A DNA stretch of 37,176 bases. Source: JACZSB01 sp965372015 (lineage in GTDB: Bacteria; Fidelibacterota; Marinisomatia; SCGC-AAA003-L08; TS1B11). Positions 30,847-37,176 of this stretch are shown piece by piece. A model generated the notes under the pieces. It ran no database searches, was not told the origin of the DNA, and saw nothing but the letters and a program-made list of their open reading frames with translations. Position 1 is the first letter of the stretch, and each line of letters begins with the position of its first letter. The stretch lies in the NCBI GenBank assembly GCA_965372015.1, contig CBDVAP010000015.1, forward strand, positions 1 through 37,176, in the 5' to 3' direction. Made by a program: the position numbers and the translations under genes.

Positions 30847-31664
30847 AGGTTGGCCAGATCACGCTTTCGGGGGACTCGTTTCCCGTCGTTGCCGGACCGT
30901 GCGTGATAGAGTCGCAGGAACACGTGTTGCAGATGGCATCAGCGCTGGCCCAGGCCCGTGACCGGTTGGGACTGGAGCTGATTTTCAAAACCAGCTTCGA
31001 TAAAGCCAATCGCAGCTCCGCCGAATCCTATCGCGGTATAGCATTGGAGGATGCCCTGCCTATATTCCAGCGAATTCGCACGGACTTTAACCTGCCGGTG
31101 GTGACCGATTTTCATACCGCGGAACAGGCGGAACTTTTGCAAGGGGCGGTGGATGCGTTGCAGGTGCCGGCCTTTCTCTGCCGCCAAACCGATATGCTCC
31201 AGGCGGCCGCTCGAACCGGATTGCCGGTACTGGTGAAAAAGGGACAGTTCCTCTCCCCCTGGGAAGTGGGTAACATTGCTGCCAAGTTGCGCGCCGGCGG
31301 CGGTACCGATTTCGCCATTGTTGAGCGCGGTACCAGCTTCGGCTATCATAACCTGGTGTCGGACATGCGGGCGATTGCCATCATCAAGGAGCAGGGCATC
31401 CCGGTGATTTTCGATGCCACCCACTCGGCCCAACTGCCGGGTGAGGGGGACCGGGAAACCGGTGGCCGGCGGGAATATATCCCCACCGTGGCCCGGGCGG
31501 CGGTAGCTGCCGGGTGCGATGGAATTTTTATTGAGGTGCACGATCGGCCCGAGCAGGCCCGCTCCGATGCAGCCACCCAGTGGCCTCTGGACCGTTTCGA
31601 TGAGTTGATGGTCAGCTTGTTGGCCTTTCGGAAGACTTACCTGGAGACCGCCGGTAGTGAATGA
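30843..31664 (+). CDS. kdsA: 3-deoxy-8-phosphooctulonate synthase (Kdo-8-P synthase)
   Basis: A 273-residue cytosolic aldolase-type enzyme that condenses arabinose 5-phosphate with phosphoenolpyruvate to Kdo 8-phosphate. Conserved stretches: VAGPCVIESQEH near residues 16-27, FKTSFDKANRSS near 48-59, QVPAFLCRQTDML near 106-118, KKGQFLSPWE near 130-139 and FDATHSAQLPG near 190-201. The C-terminal FIEVHDRPEQARSD region is typical. Length close to E. coli (284). It overlaps pyrG by 4 nt and kdsC by 8 nt. Confidence 0.95.
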   Translation: MKVGQITLSGDSFPVVAGPCVIESQEHVLQMASALAQARDRLGLELIFKTSFDKANRSSAESYRGIALEDALPIFQRIRTDFNLPVVTDFHTAEQAELLQGAVDALQVPAFLCRQTDMLQAAARTGLPVLVKKGQFLSPWEVGNIAAKLRAGGGTDFAIVERGTSFGYHNLVSDMRAIAIIKEQGIPVIFDATHSAQLPGEGDRETGGRREYIPTVARAAVAAGCDGIFIEVHDRPEQARSDAATQWPLDRFDELMVSLLAFRKTYLETAGSE

Positions 31665-32202
31665 GCACGATCTGACCAGGATCAAAGCGGTCAAGGCCAT
31701 TTTTACCGATGTGGACGGCGTGCTCACCGACGGCTCAATCTACTTAGGGGCTGATGGCCACGAACTGAAGCGTTTCACCGTGGAGGATGGGGTGGGCGTG
31801 GCCCTGGCCAGGCAGGCCGGGCTTAAAATCGCCCTGATCTCGGGGCGGGAATCGCAGGCCACACTCACCCGGGCCCGGCAACTGAAAATTGATGAGGTCT
31901 ACCAGGGCTATCTGAATAAATTGGAGCCGTTCGAGCTGCTGCTTGAAAAGTTGGGTTTATTGCCGGAGGAAGTGGCCTATATCGGCGATGGCTTTATCGA
32001 CATGCCGATCCTGGAGCGCTGTGGCGTTCCAGTCAGCGTCCCCCATGCCCCGCCCAGGGTGAAGGACCTGGCCATATACATTACAACCAGCGCTGGAGGG
32101 CGGGGAGTGCTGTCCGAGGTAGTGCAATGGATCCTGACCCACCAGGGCCGGCTGAAAAAGGTGTTGGAGGCCATGAAAACCGATATTTATAAGGCGGGTT
32201 GA
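31657..32202 (+). CDS. kdsC: 3-deoxy-D-manno-octulosonate 8-phosphate phosphatase
   Basis: A 181-residue HAD-superfamily phosphatase that removes phosphate from Kdo 8-phosphate. The nucleophile motif DVDGVLTDG has D18 and D20; the second motif ALISGRES follows, and GDGFIDMPIL in the last third is the metal-binding motif. The short, cap-less fold is typical of tetrameric KdsC. GTG start at 31657 inside the kdsA stop region. It lies between kdsA and kdsD, as expected for the pathway order. Confidence 0.93.
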   Translation: MNEHDLTRIKAVKAIFTDVDGVLTDGSIYLGADGHELKRFTVEDGVGVALARQAGLKIALISGRESQATLTRARQLKIDEVYQGYLNKLEPFELLLEKLGLLPEEVAYIGDGFIDMPILERCGVPVSVPHAPPRVKDLAIYITTSAGGRGVLSEVVQWILTHQGRLKKVLEAMKTDIYKAG

Positions 32203-32205
32203 CCG

Positions 32206-33192
32206 GTGACCCCCCGATCCCAGGACGTGCAAGCGATCGCCCGGCAAGTGCTCCGGCAGGAATCCGAAGCGGTGGCGGCCCTGGTTGACCGGATTGGTCC
32301 CGAATTCGCCAAGGCTGTGGACTGGATTTTTAACTGCACCGGCCGGGTGGTGGTGGCCGGGATGGGGAAATCGGGCCAGATCTCCCGCAAGATTTGTGCT
32401 ACCCTGGCCAGCACCGGCACCCCGGCGCTCTACATCCATCCGGGGGACGCCCTCCATGGCGACCTTGGGATGGTGGGGCGGTCGGATGTGCTGCTGCTGG
32501 TTTCCAACAGCGGCGAGACCGAAGATATACTTCGGATGTTGCCCACGGTGAAAGTACTGGGGGTGCCTATTGTTGCCATCCTGGGCCAGGTGGATTCCAC
32601 TATCGGGCGCCAGGCCGGCGTGATCCTGGATGCCAGTGTGGAGCACGAAGCCTGCCCTATGGACCTGGCTCCCACTACCAGTACCACCGCTGCCCTGGCC
32701 CTGGGGGACGCCCTGGCCATGGCCCTGCTGGAGTTGCGCGATTTCGCCGTTGAGGATTTCGCCCTCTATCACCCCGGTGGCGCCCTGGGCAAGAAACTGC
32801 TCACCACTGTGGCGTCCCTGATGCACAGCGGGGACGAGCTCCCACTGGTGCACGAGCAAGACTTAGTGAAGCAAGCCATCCTCACCATTTCCGAAAAGGG
32901 GTTGGGGATCACCGGGGTTGTGGATGGCGATGGGCAGCTGCTGGGCGCCATCACCGACGGTGACCTGCGCCGGGGGCTGGAGCGCGACGAAAATCTGCTG
33001 CGCCTGGAGGCCAAAGACGTGATGACCACCAATCCCAAGTGGATACTCGATACCGCTCTGGCGGTCAGGGCCCTGGCGGCTATGGAGGATCACGCCATCA
33101 CCTCTCTGTTCGTTATGAACCAGTCGGACGAACATCATCCCCACGGCCTGATCCACATCCATGACATCCTTAAATCGGGGATTCGCCGATGA
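32206..33192 (+). CDS. kdsD: Arabinose-5-phosphate isomerase
   Basis: A 328-residue enzyme (same length as E. coli KdsD) that converts ribulose 5-phosphate to arabinose 5-phosphate, the first Kdo step. The SIS sugar-isomerase domain covers about residues 30-190, with VVVAGMGKSGQISRKI and YIHPGDALHGDLGMV and the later SNSGETEDI. Two CBS domains follow at about 205-260 and 270-326. GTG start, 3 nt after the kdsC stop. Its stop overlaps lptC by 4 nt. Confidence 0.95.
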   Translation: MTPRSQDVQAIARQVLRQESEAVAALVDRIGPEFAKAVDWIFNCTGRVVVAGMGKSGQISRKICATLASTGTPALYIHPGDALHGDLGMVGRSDVLLLVSNSGETEDILRMLPTVKVLGVPIVAILGQVDSTIGRQAGVILDASVEHEACPMDLAPTTSTTAALALGDALAMALLELRDFAVEDFALYHPGGALGKKLLTTVASLMHSGDELPLVHEQDLVKQAILTISEKGLGITGVVDGDGQLLGAITDGDLRRGLERDENLLRLEAKDVMTTNPKWILDTALAVRALAAMEDHAITSLFVMNQSDEHHPHGLIHIHDILKSGIRR

Positions 33193-33737
33193 AAGCCGGC
33201 TGGCTGTTGACTGTCTTCGGGTTAGCGCTGCTCATGGCCTGCGGTAAATCGTCCATTATGAAGCAGCGGGGCGCCAGCCGTGAGATGTTCCCCGACCAGG
33301 AAAGCTGGGAAAGCACCATCATCATTTCCCGGGGTAACCGCCTGGTGGCCAGGGCAGAATCCCGCCGAATGATCAAAAATCAAAACCGGCAGGTTGCTCA
33401 TCTGCTCGGGGATGTGAATGTGGACTTCTACAACGAGGAGGGCCAGCACGTGAGTCTTTTGTTGGCCGATAGCGCCGAGTTCCACCTGGAAACGCACAAG
33501 CTCAGTGCTAACGGCAATGTGATCATTCACTCCGATAGTGGGCTGGTATTGCTGACGGAGCGGTTGGACTGGAACGATCAATACGATATGCTTTATACCA
33601 ATGATTCCGTCGTGTTCGCCTCGAATGAGAGTGATACGCTGTACGGGATCGGCTTCGAATCGGATGTGGATCTGACTCACTGGAAAATATTTCATCCCCG
33701 GGGCGTGACTGAAAGGGAGTTCGGCGAAAGTGAATGA
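33189..33737 (+). CDS. lptC: LPS export periplasmic protein LptC, lipoprotein form
   Basis: A 182-residue LptC-like protein of the LPS transport bridge, which passes LPS from the LptBFG exporter to LptA in the periplasm. Residues 1-17 form a lipoprotein signal peptide (lipobox LMAC, C18), whereas E. coli LptC is held by a membrane helix. The OstA/LptC-type beta-strand pattern is visible: VARAESRRMIKNQNRQVAHLLGDVNVDFYNEEG, then ADSAEFHLETHKLSANGNVIIHSDSG. Context between kdsD and lptB is the classical one. No lptA follows; the gene may lie elsewhere or LptC may do more of the work. Confidence 0.83.
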   Translation: MKAGWLLTVFGLALLMACGKSSIMKQRGASREMFPDQESWESTIIISRGNRLVARAESRRMIKNQNRQVAHLLGDVNVDFYNEEGQHVSLLLADSAEFHLETHKLSANGNVIIHSDSGLVLLTERLDWNDQYDMLYTNDSVVFASNESDTLYGIGFESDVDLTHWKIFHPRGVTEREFGESE

Positions 33738-34491
33738 GCCTGAAGTGGCCGATGGACAGCTCCTGGAGGGTATCGACCTGCACAAAACCTATGGGCAGCG
33801 GGAAGTGGTGCGCGGTGTATCCCTGGAAGTGCGCCGTGGTGAGATAGTGGGTCTGCTGGGACCAAACGGCGCCGGGAAGACCACCACTTTTTACATGATC
33901 ACCGGCATGATCCGGCCAACCGCCGGCCGCATACGGTTGGGCGGTGAAGATATTACTCCCCTGGCCATGTACCTGCGAGCCCGCAGGGGCCTGGGTTACT
34001 TGTCGCAAGAGCCATCGGTTTTCACCCAACTTTCGGTCGAGGACAACCTGCGGCTGGTCCTCCAGGTCAGCGGAATGGAACAGCAGATCCAGGATGAGCG
34101 TCTGCAGCAACTGCTGGATGAACTGCATATCGACCACATTCGAAAGAACAAGGCCAATACCCTATCGGGAGGTGAGCGCCGCCGCACCGAGATCGCCCGC
34201 AGCCTGGTGCTGAATCCCTATTATATCCTGCTGGATGAGCCTTTCGCCGGAGTGGATCCAATTGCCGTGGAGGAGATCCAACGCATCATTATCCAGTTAC
34301 GCAGCAACAATATCGGTGTGCTGGTTACCGACCATAACGTGCGGGAGACCCTCAGCATTACCGATCGGGCCTACCTGCTCTATAATGGCAAGTTGATGAA
34401 ATCGGGAACGGCGGAGGAGTTGGCTGCCGATGAAGAGACGCGCCGGCTTTATCTGGGCCGCAATTTTAAACTGGAACGCCGCCTTACATAG
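33730..34491 (+). CDS. lptB: LPS export ABC transporter ATP-binding protein LptB
   Basis: A 253-residue ATPase that powers LPS extraction with LptF/LptG. Walker A GPNGAGKTT is at residues 44-52, the signature LSGGE at 145-149 and Walker B YILLDEPFAGVDP follows; the DEPFAGVDPIAVEEIQ stretch and LVTDHNVRETL switch are hallmarks of LptB. GTG start; overlap of 8 nt with lptC. Only 4 nt separate its stop from rpoN, matching the lptB-rpoN order of proteobacteria. lptF and lptG are not in the window. Confidence 0.95.
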   Translation: MNEPEVADGQLLEGIDLHKTYGQREVVRGVSLEVRRGEIVGLLGPNGAGKTTTFYMITGMIRPTAGRIRLGGEDITPLAMYLRARRGLGYLSQEPSVFTQLSVEDNLRLVLQVSGMEQQIQDERLQQLLDELHIDHIRKNKANTLSGGERRRTEIARSLVLNPYYILLDEPFAGVDPIAVEEIQRIIIQLRSNNIGVLVTDHNVRETLSITDRAYLLYNGKLMKSGTAEELAADEETRRLYLGRNFKLERRLT

Positions 34492-34495
34492 ACCT

Positions 34496-35857
34496 ATGCC
34501 CTACCTGCAGCAAACCCAGAAACTAGGCCAACACCTGTCACCGCAGCAGATACTGCAGTCTTCCATTCTGCAGCTCAACAGCCTGATGATCGAGGCCCGC
34601 ATCTTAGAAGAGTTGGAATTGAATCCCGCCCTGGAGCTGGCCGAACCGGACCCGGTTGAAAGCGGTGAAGATGAGGATGAAAACCTGGACGACATAGACT
34701 GGGACGAGCTGCTCAACAGTCCCGACGATTTTAATGTCTCGCGCTACGAAGATCACTCCCGGGAAAACATTGAGATTCAAATCGCCGCTTCGGAAGAATT
34801 CATGGAGACCCTCACGCGGCAGCTGGTGGACAGTGGGCTGTCCGATGAAACTTTGTCCATCGCTATCGAACTGTTGGGCAACATCAACGACGAGGGCTAC
34901 CTCTCGATCGAACCGCAGCTGGTGGCGGACCGTATGCAGGTACCTGTCGAGGAGGTGGAAGAGGTCCGGCGGCGGATCATGAGGTTGAGTCCCCCCGGGA
35001 TTGGCGCGCTGGATCTGAAAGAGTGTCTGGCGGTGCAACTGGAAGTACGCGCTGAGGACGGACTGGCCGTTAGAATTATCGGTGATCACTTTGATGATTT
35101 CGCCAACCGGCGCTACAATCGCATTATCCAGGCGCTGGATTGCACCGAGGATCAGCTCCAGGCGGCCATTGATGCTATCTCACAGCTCAACCCCAAACCG
35201 GGGATGGGCGAGGTTACTGTCCTGGGCGAGTATATCGTGCCCGACATTATCATGGAAGAGATCGACGGGGAATGGGTAGTCGGTCTAAACGACAATACCC
35301 TGCCGGAGCTGCATGTCAGCCCGGTCTACCTGAACATGATCAGTGCTAAGCGCCGATACGATACCGAAACCCGGCAATTCGCCCGGCGCAAGGTGGAGGC
35401 CGCCAGGTGGTTTATTCAGGCGATTCAACAGCGACGCCATACCAGCATACGGGTGATGGAGGCTATCATCGTCCGGCAGAAGGAGTTTTTTTCCAACCAA
35501 CGGGGTCCCCTGAAGCCGATGGTGTTGCGGGATATCGCAGATGACATCGGCATGGACATCTCCACCATCAGCCGGGTGACCAACGGCAAATATGTTCAGA
35601 CGCCGTATAAGATATACGAACTCAAGTACTTCTTCTCCGAGGGCATGACCACCGATGACGGCGAGGAGGTGTCCACCCGCCTGATCAAGGCCGAGTTGCA
35701 GAAGATCATTGACGGCGAGGATAAGCACAAGCCCTTTAACGATGAGCGACTGGCGCAGCGGCTTAAAGAAGAGGGCTATCCGGTGGCCCGTCGCACGGTG
35801 GCCAAGTACCGTGAGCAGTTGCAACTCCCGGTGGCCCGGCTGAGAAGGGAACTGTAA
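34496..35857 (+). CDS. rpoN: RNA polymerase sigma-54 factor
   Basis: A 453-residue sigma-54. Start ATG 34496 (MPYLQQTQKLGQHLSPQQ) gives the Gln/Leu-rich activator-interacting region I (residues 1-50); an upstream extension overlapping lptB is rejected. An acidic region II (about 57-75, GEDEDENLDDIDWDELL) follows, then the core-binding domain (about 100-280) and the DNA-binding part with a helix-turn-helix (LRDIADDIGMDISTISRVTNGKY) and the RpoN box ARRTVAKYRE at 431-440, which recognises the -24 element. Complete by length. It would need enhancer-binding activators; none is in the window. Confidence 0.96.
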   Translation: MPYLQQTQKLGQHLSPQQILQSSILQLNSLMIEARILEELELNPALELAEPDPVESGEDEDENLDDIDWDELLNSPDDFNVSRYEDHSRENIEIQIAASEEFMETLTRQLVDSGLSDETLSIAIELLGNINDEGYLSIEPQLVADRMQVPVEEVEEVRRRIMRLSPPGIGALDLKECLAVQLEVRAEDGLAVRIIGDHFDDFANRRYNRIIQALDCTEDQLQAAIDAISQLNPKPGMGEVTVLGEYIVPDIIMEEIDGEWVVGLNDNTLPELHVSPVYLNMISAKRRYDTETRQFARRKVEAARWFIQAIQQRRHTSIRVMEAIIVRQKEFFSNQRGPLKPMVLRDIADDIGMDISTISRVTNGKYVQTPYKIYELKYFFSEGMTTDDGEEVSTRLIKAELQKIIDGEDKHKPFNDERLAQRLKEEGYPVARRTVAKYREQLQLPVARLRREL

Positions 35858-35880
35858 TTTGCACTATTATAGCAGATACT

Positions 35881-36273
35881 TTGAGAATTTCCGTGTCGCT
35901 ATTCCCTAAAGCCAGAACTCTGTTGCTCGTTGGGCTTGGTGCTGCAATATTGGTTTCTATATTAATGATTTCGCAATATACAGCAAGAAGATTCCCAATT
36001 ATCTGGTTGTCGATCTTAAGCCTGGTAATGGTTGTTGTGCCTCTGATTGCAGTAGCTGCATATCGAATAACAGCAACCAAGGGTTTGACACTCCAAGCCT
36101 ATGATAGAATAAGGCTGCTTGCGGGGCTGATTCTCGCTGCAAATTTCTACCTAGTGAGCGAAACCAAGGATCATGCACTAATAGAAATATCCGATATTTA
36201 TGACATAGGCTACACATCGAATCTCGGAGCCTACCAAGACCGATACCTTGATGAAGAATATGTTTATAATTGA
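35881..36273 (+). CDS. Small membrane protein of unknown function
   Basis: About 130 residues from a TTG at 35881 (or 126 from GTG 35893); no convincing ribosome binding site. Two clear helices at about residues 13-31 and 37-60 are followed by a hydrophobic segment near 80-92 and a polar, Tyr/Asp-rich tail. The base composition is visibly richer in A and T than rpoN before it. It overlaps the next frame by about 26 nt. No family recognised. It belongs to an apparent insertion between rpoN and hslV. Confidence 0.45.
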   Translation: MRISVSLFPKARTLLLVGLGAAILVSILMISQYTARRFPIIWLSILSLVMVVVPLIAVAAYRITATKGLTLQAYDRIRLLAGLILAANFYLVSETKDHALIEISDIYDIGYTSNLGAYQDRYLDEEYVYN

Positions 36274-36436
36274 ATATAGATCGACGAACAAAATGTTGGA
36301 TCTCCTGCTTAACAACATTGGTTTAATCGTGTTTATCTGGGGATTGGCCGCATGGTCGGTGATCTATGTACTGCATCCAAGTCAGCGGCTAAAACACCGG
36401 CCTTTAAATGCCCCTCAGAAAATCTTAAAGAGTTAA
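36251..36436 (+). CDS. Very small single-helix membrane protein of unknown function
   Basis: About 61 residues from ATG 36251 (or 47 from ATG 36293, which avoids most of the overlap with the preceding gene). A single hydrophobic segment (LLLNNIGLIVFIWGLAAWSV) is followed by a basic tail. No motif, no clear ribosome binding site. It may be translationally coupled to the frame at 35881. Same AT-rich composition. Function unknown and reality of the gene uncertain. Confidence 0.35.
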   Translation: MKNMFIIEYRSTNKMLDLLLNNIGLIVFIWGLAAWSVIYVLHPSQRLKHRPLNAPQKILKS

Positions 36437-36459
36437 GCGCAGTATCGTAGCCCCCTAGA

Positions 36460-37035
36460 ATGATGTACAATCCCGACCAACATCACCGCAGATCGATCCG
36501 ATTGAAGGGCTACGACTATACCCAGCCCGGGGCGTATTTTGTAACCGTGTGCACGCACCGGTGGATCCCCATCTTCGGTGAGATCATTGCTGGTGAGATG
36601 AAAACAAATCCCTCTAGCCTGGTGGTAAAAAAAGAATGGCTGAGAGCGGCCCAAATCAGGTCCTCCGTTCAGCTGGACGAGTTTATTGTCATGCCCAACC
36701 ATGTGCATGGGATCATTATGATAATGGATGGTATGGATACAGCAAAAACAAATGGTAGGGATACGGCGCGCCGTATCCCTACGGTGGAACGGTTTGGCAA
36801 ACCGGTATCTGGGTCACTACCCACCATTGTTCGGGCGTTCAAATCAGCTGTCACAAAACGCATTAACATATTGCGATCCACCCCCGGGCGACCTGTCTGG
36901 CAGGGGAACTACTTTGAACACATCATCCGCAACGAACGGTCGCTCAACCGGATTAGAGAATATATCCATTACAATCCACAGCGTGTGCATTCGGACCAGT
37001 ATCATCCAGCCGAGATCGAGGCGTTAGTCCGGTAA
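36460..37035 (+). CDS. IS200-like / REP-associated tyrosine transposase (Y1_Tnp family)
   Basis: A 191-residue HUH single-strand nuclease. The N-terminal RLKGYDYTQPGAYFVTVCTH and the HUH motif MPNHVHGIIMI (about residues 78-88) are typical of REP-associated transposases; YIHYNPQRVHSD near the C-terminus fits the tyrosine helix region. Between them lies a low-complexity insert (residues 91-108) whose DNA contains a 28-nt perfect palindrome (36755-36782) and a 24-nt-period duplication. No flanking insertion-sequence ends are obvious, so it is probably a single-copy RAYT that acts on dispersed palindromes rather than an IS. Start ATG 36460 or 36463. Confidence 0.88.
   Translation: MMYNPDQHHRRSIRLKGYDYTQPGAYFVTVCTHRWIPIFGEIIAGEMKTNPSSLVVKKEWLRAAQIRSSVQLDEFIVMPNHVHGIIMIMDGMDTAKTNGRDTARRIPTVERFGKPVSGSLPTIVRAFKSAVTKRINILRSTPGRPVWQGNYFEHIIRNERSLNRIREYIHYNPQRVHSDQYHPAEIEALVR
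36755..36782. repeat. 28-nt perfect palindrome inside the transposase gene
   Basis: GTAGGGATACGGCG followed by its exact reverse complement, 14 + 14 with no spacer. It is read in frame as G-R-D-T-A-R-R-I-P-T (residues 99-108). Palindromes of this GTAGGG…CCCTAC type are the form expected of REP elements cut by such enzymes. Confidence 0.85.
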
Positions 37036-37121
37036 AGCGAATGGCAAAAGGATATTCACCCTATTGATGATGATGTTGTAGTGTATGAAACCGAGATCAA
37101 ATCGAAAGCTTTAGTTCTATC

Positions 37122-37176
37122 ATGAAACAGTTACCCATCAGATCAACCACCATCCTGGGCGTGCGCATCGGGCGCC
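37122..37176 (+). CDS. hslV: HslV protease subunit, first 18 codons (truncated by window edge)
   Basis: Reads MKQLPIRSTTILGVRIGR to the edge. R-S-T-T-I-L-G-V-R is the conserved start of HslV (ClpQ), the threonine peptidase of the HslUV proteasome-like complex; after processing the catalytic residue is the first Thr of T-T. The fragment is too short for certainty, but the motif is distinctive. No strong ribosome binding site is seen before the ATG. Confidence 0.7.
   Translation, partial: MKQLPIRSTTILGVRIGR

Noticed and set aside
34430..34495. N-terminal extension of RpoN into lptB
   Set aside because: Sigma-54 proteins start at the Gln-rich region, which begins at ATG 34496; the extension only reads lptB in another frame.

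Overview
The window looks like a piece of chromosome from a Gram-negative, LPS-making bacterium of the FCB superphylum, most likely Neomarinimicrobiota (Marinimicrobia) or a close relative such as Calditrichota or KSB1. The pointers are a complete Kdo/LPS-transport block, a PorD-like (DUF4835) protein, and two large secreted proteins ending in the type IX secretion (T9SS) sorting domain with the YPNPFNPSTTIR signature. This assignment rests on family recognition only; no marker gene was searched.

Layout. (1) 1-3314, + strand: an FtsX/LolCE-type permease whose start codon is cut by the window edge, a LolA-fold lipoprotein-sorting protein and a second permease; no ATPase is visible. (2) 3315-5190: a gene-poor stretch with two paralogous ~70-residue membrane proteins and a tiny acidic lipoprotein, separated by strong stem-loops. 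(3) 5191-11290, - strand: PorD-like protein, a hairpin-rich intergenic region, a 1185-residue LRR/Ig/FN3 T9SS cargo with a good promoter and a CRP-like site, then a thioredoxin-reductase-like flavoprotein. (4) 11422-15224, + strand: CCA-adding enzyme/poly(A) polymerase family protein, a membrane protein, and a DUF6326 plus MDR oxidoreductase pair bracketed by a 35-bp imperfect direct repeat. (5) 15347-24476, + strand: YtrA-type GntR regulator, ABC ATPase, ABC-2 permease, YIP1 protein, then TolC, MacA-like adaptor, MacB-type ATPase and two MacB-type permeases. (6) 24545-27856, - strand: a PD40 propeller protein followed by a fungalysin/thermolysin-like metallopeptidase with a T9SS tail. (7) 28147-35857, + strand: a tightly packed run gatC-kdsB-pyrG-kdsA-kdsC-kdsD-lptC-lptB-rpoN, mostly with start/stop overlaps. 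(8) 35881-37035: an AT-richer insert with two small membrane proteins and an IS200-like/REP-associated transposase, followed by the first 18 codons of hslV at the right edge.

How the genes fit together. KdsD, KdsA, KdsC and KdsB are successive steps from ribulose 5-phosphate to CMP-Kdo, and PyrG supplies the CTP used by KdsB; LptC and LptB then belong to the machine that moves LPS outwards. The TolC-MacA-MacB-MacB' genes form a complete tripartite efflux pump with two different permeases. The PorD-like protein and the two sorting-domain proteins indicate a type IX secretion route to the cell surface.

Most unusual features: the twin small membrane proteins with structured spacers; back-to-back 21-nt inverted repeats and an orphan terminator at 6124-6243; the direct repeat bracketing a two-gene segment; a 28-nt perfect palindrome inside the transposase reading frame; and a -24/-12-like element in front of the operon that ends in rpoN.
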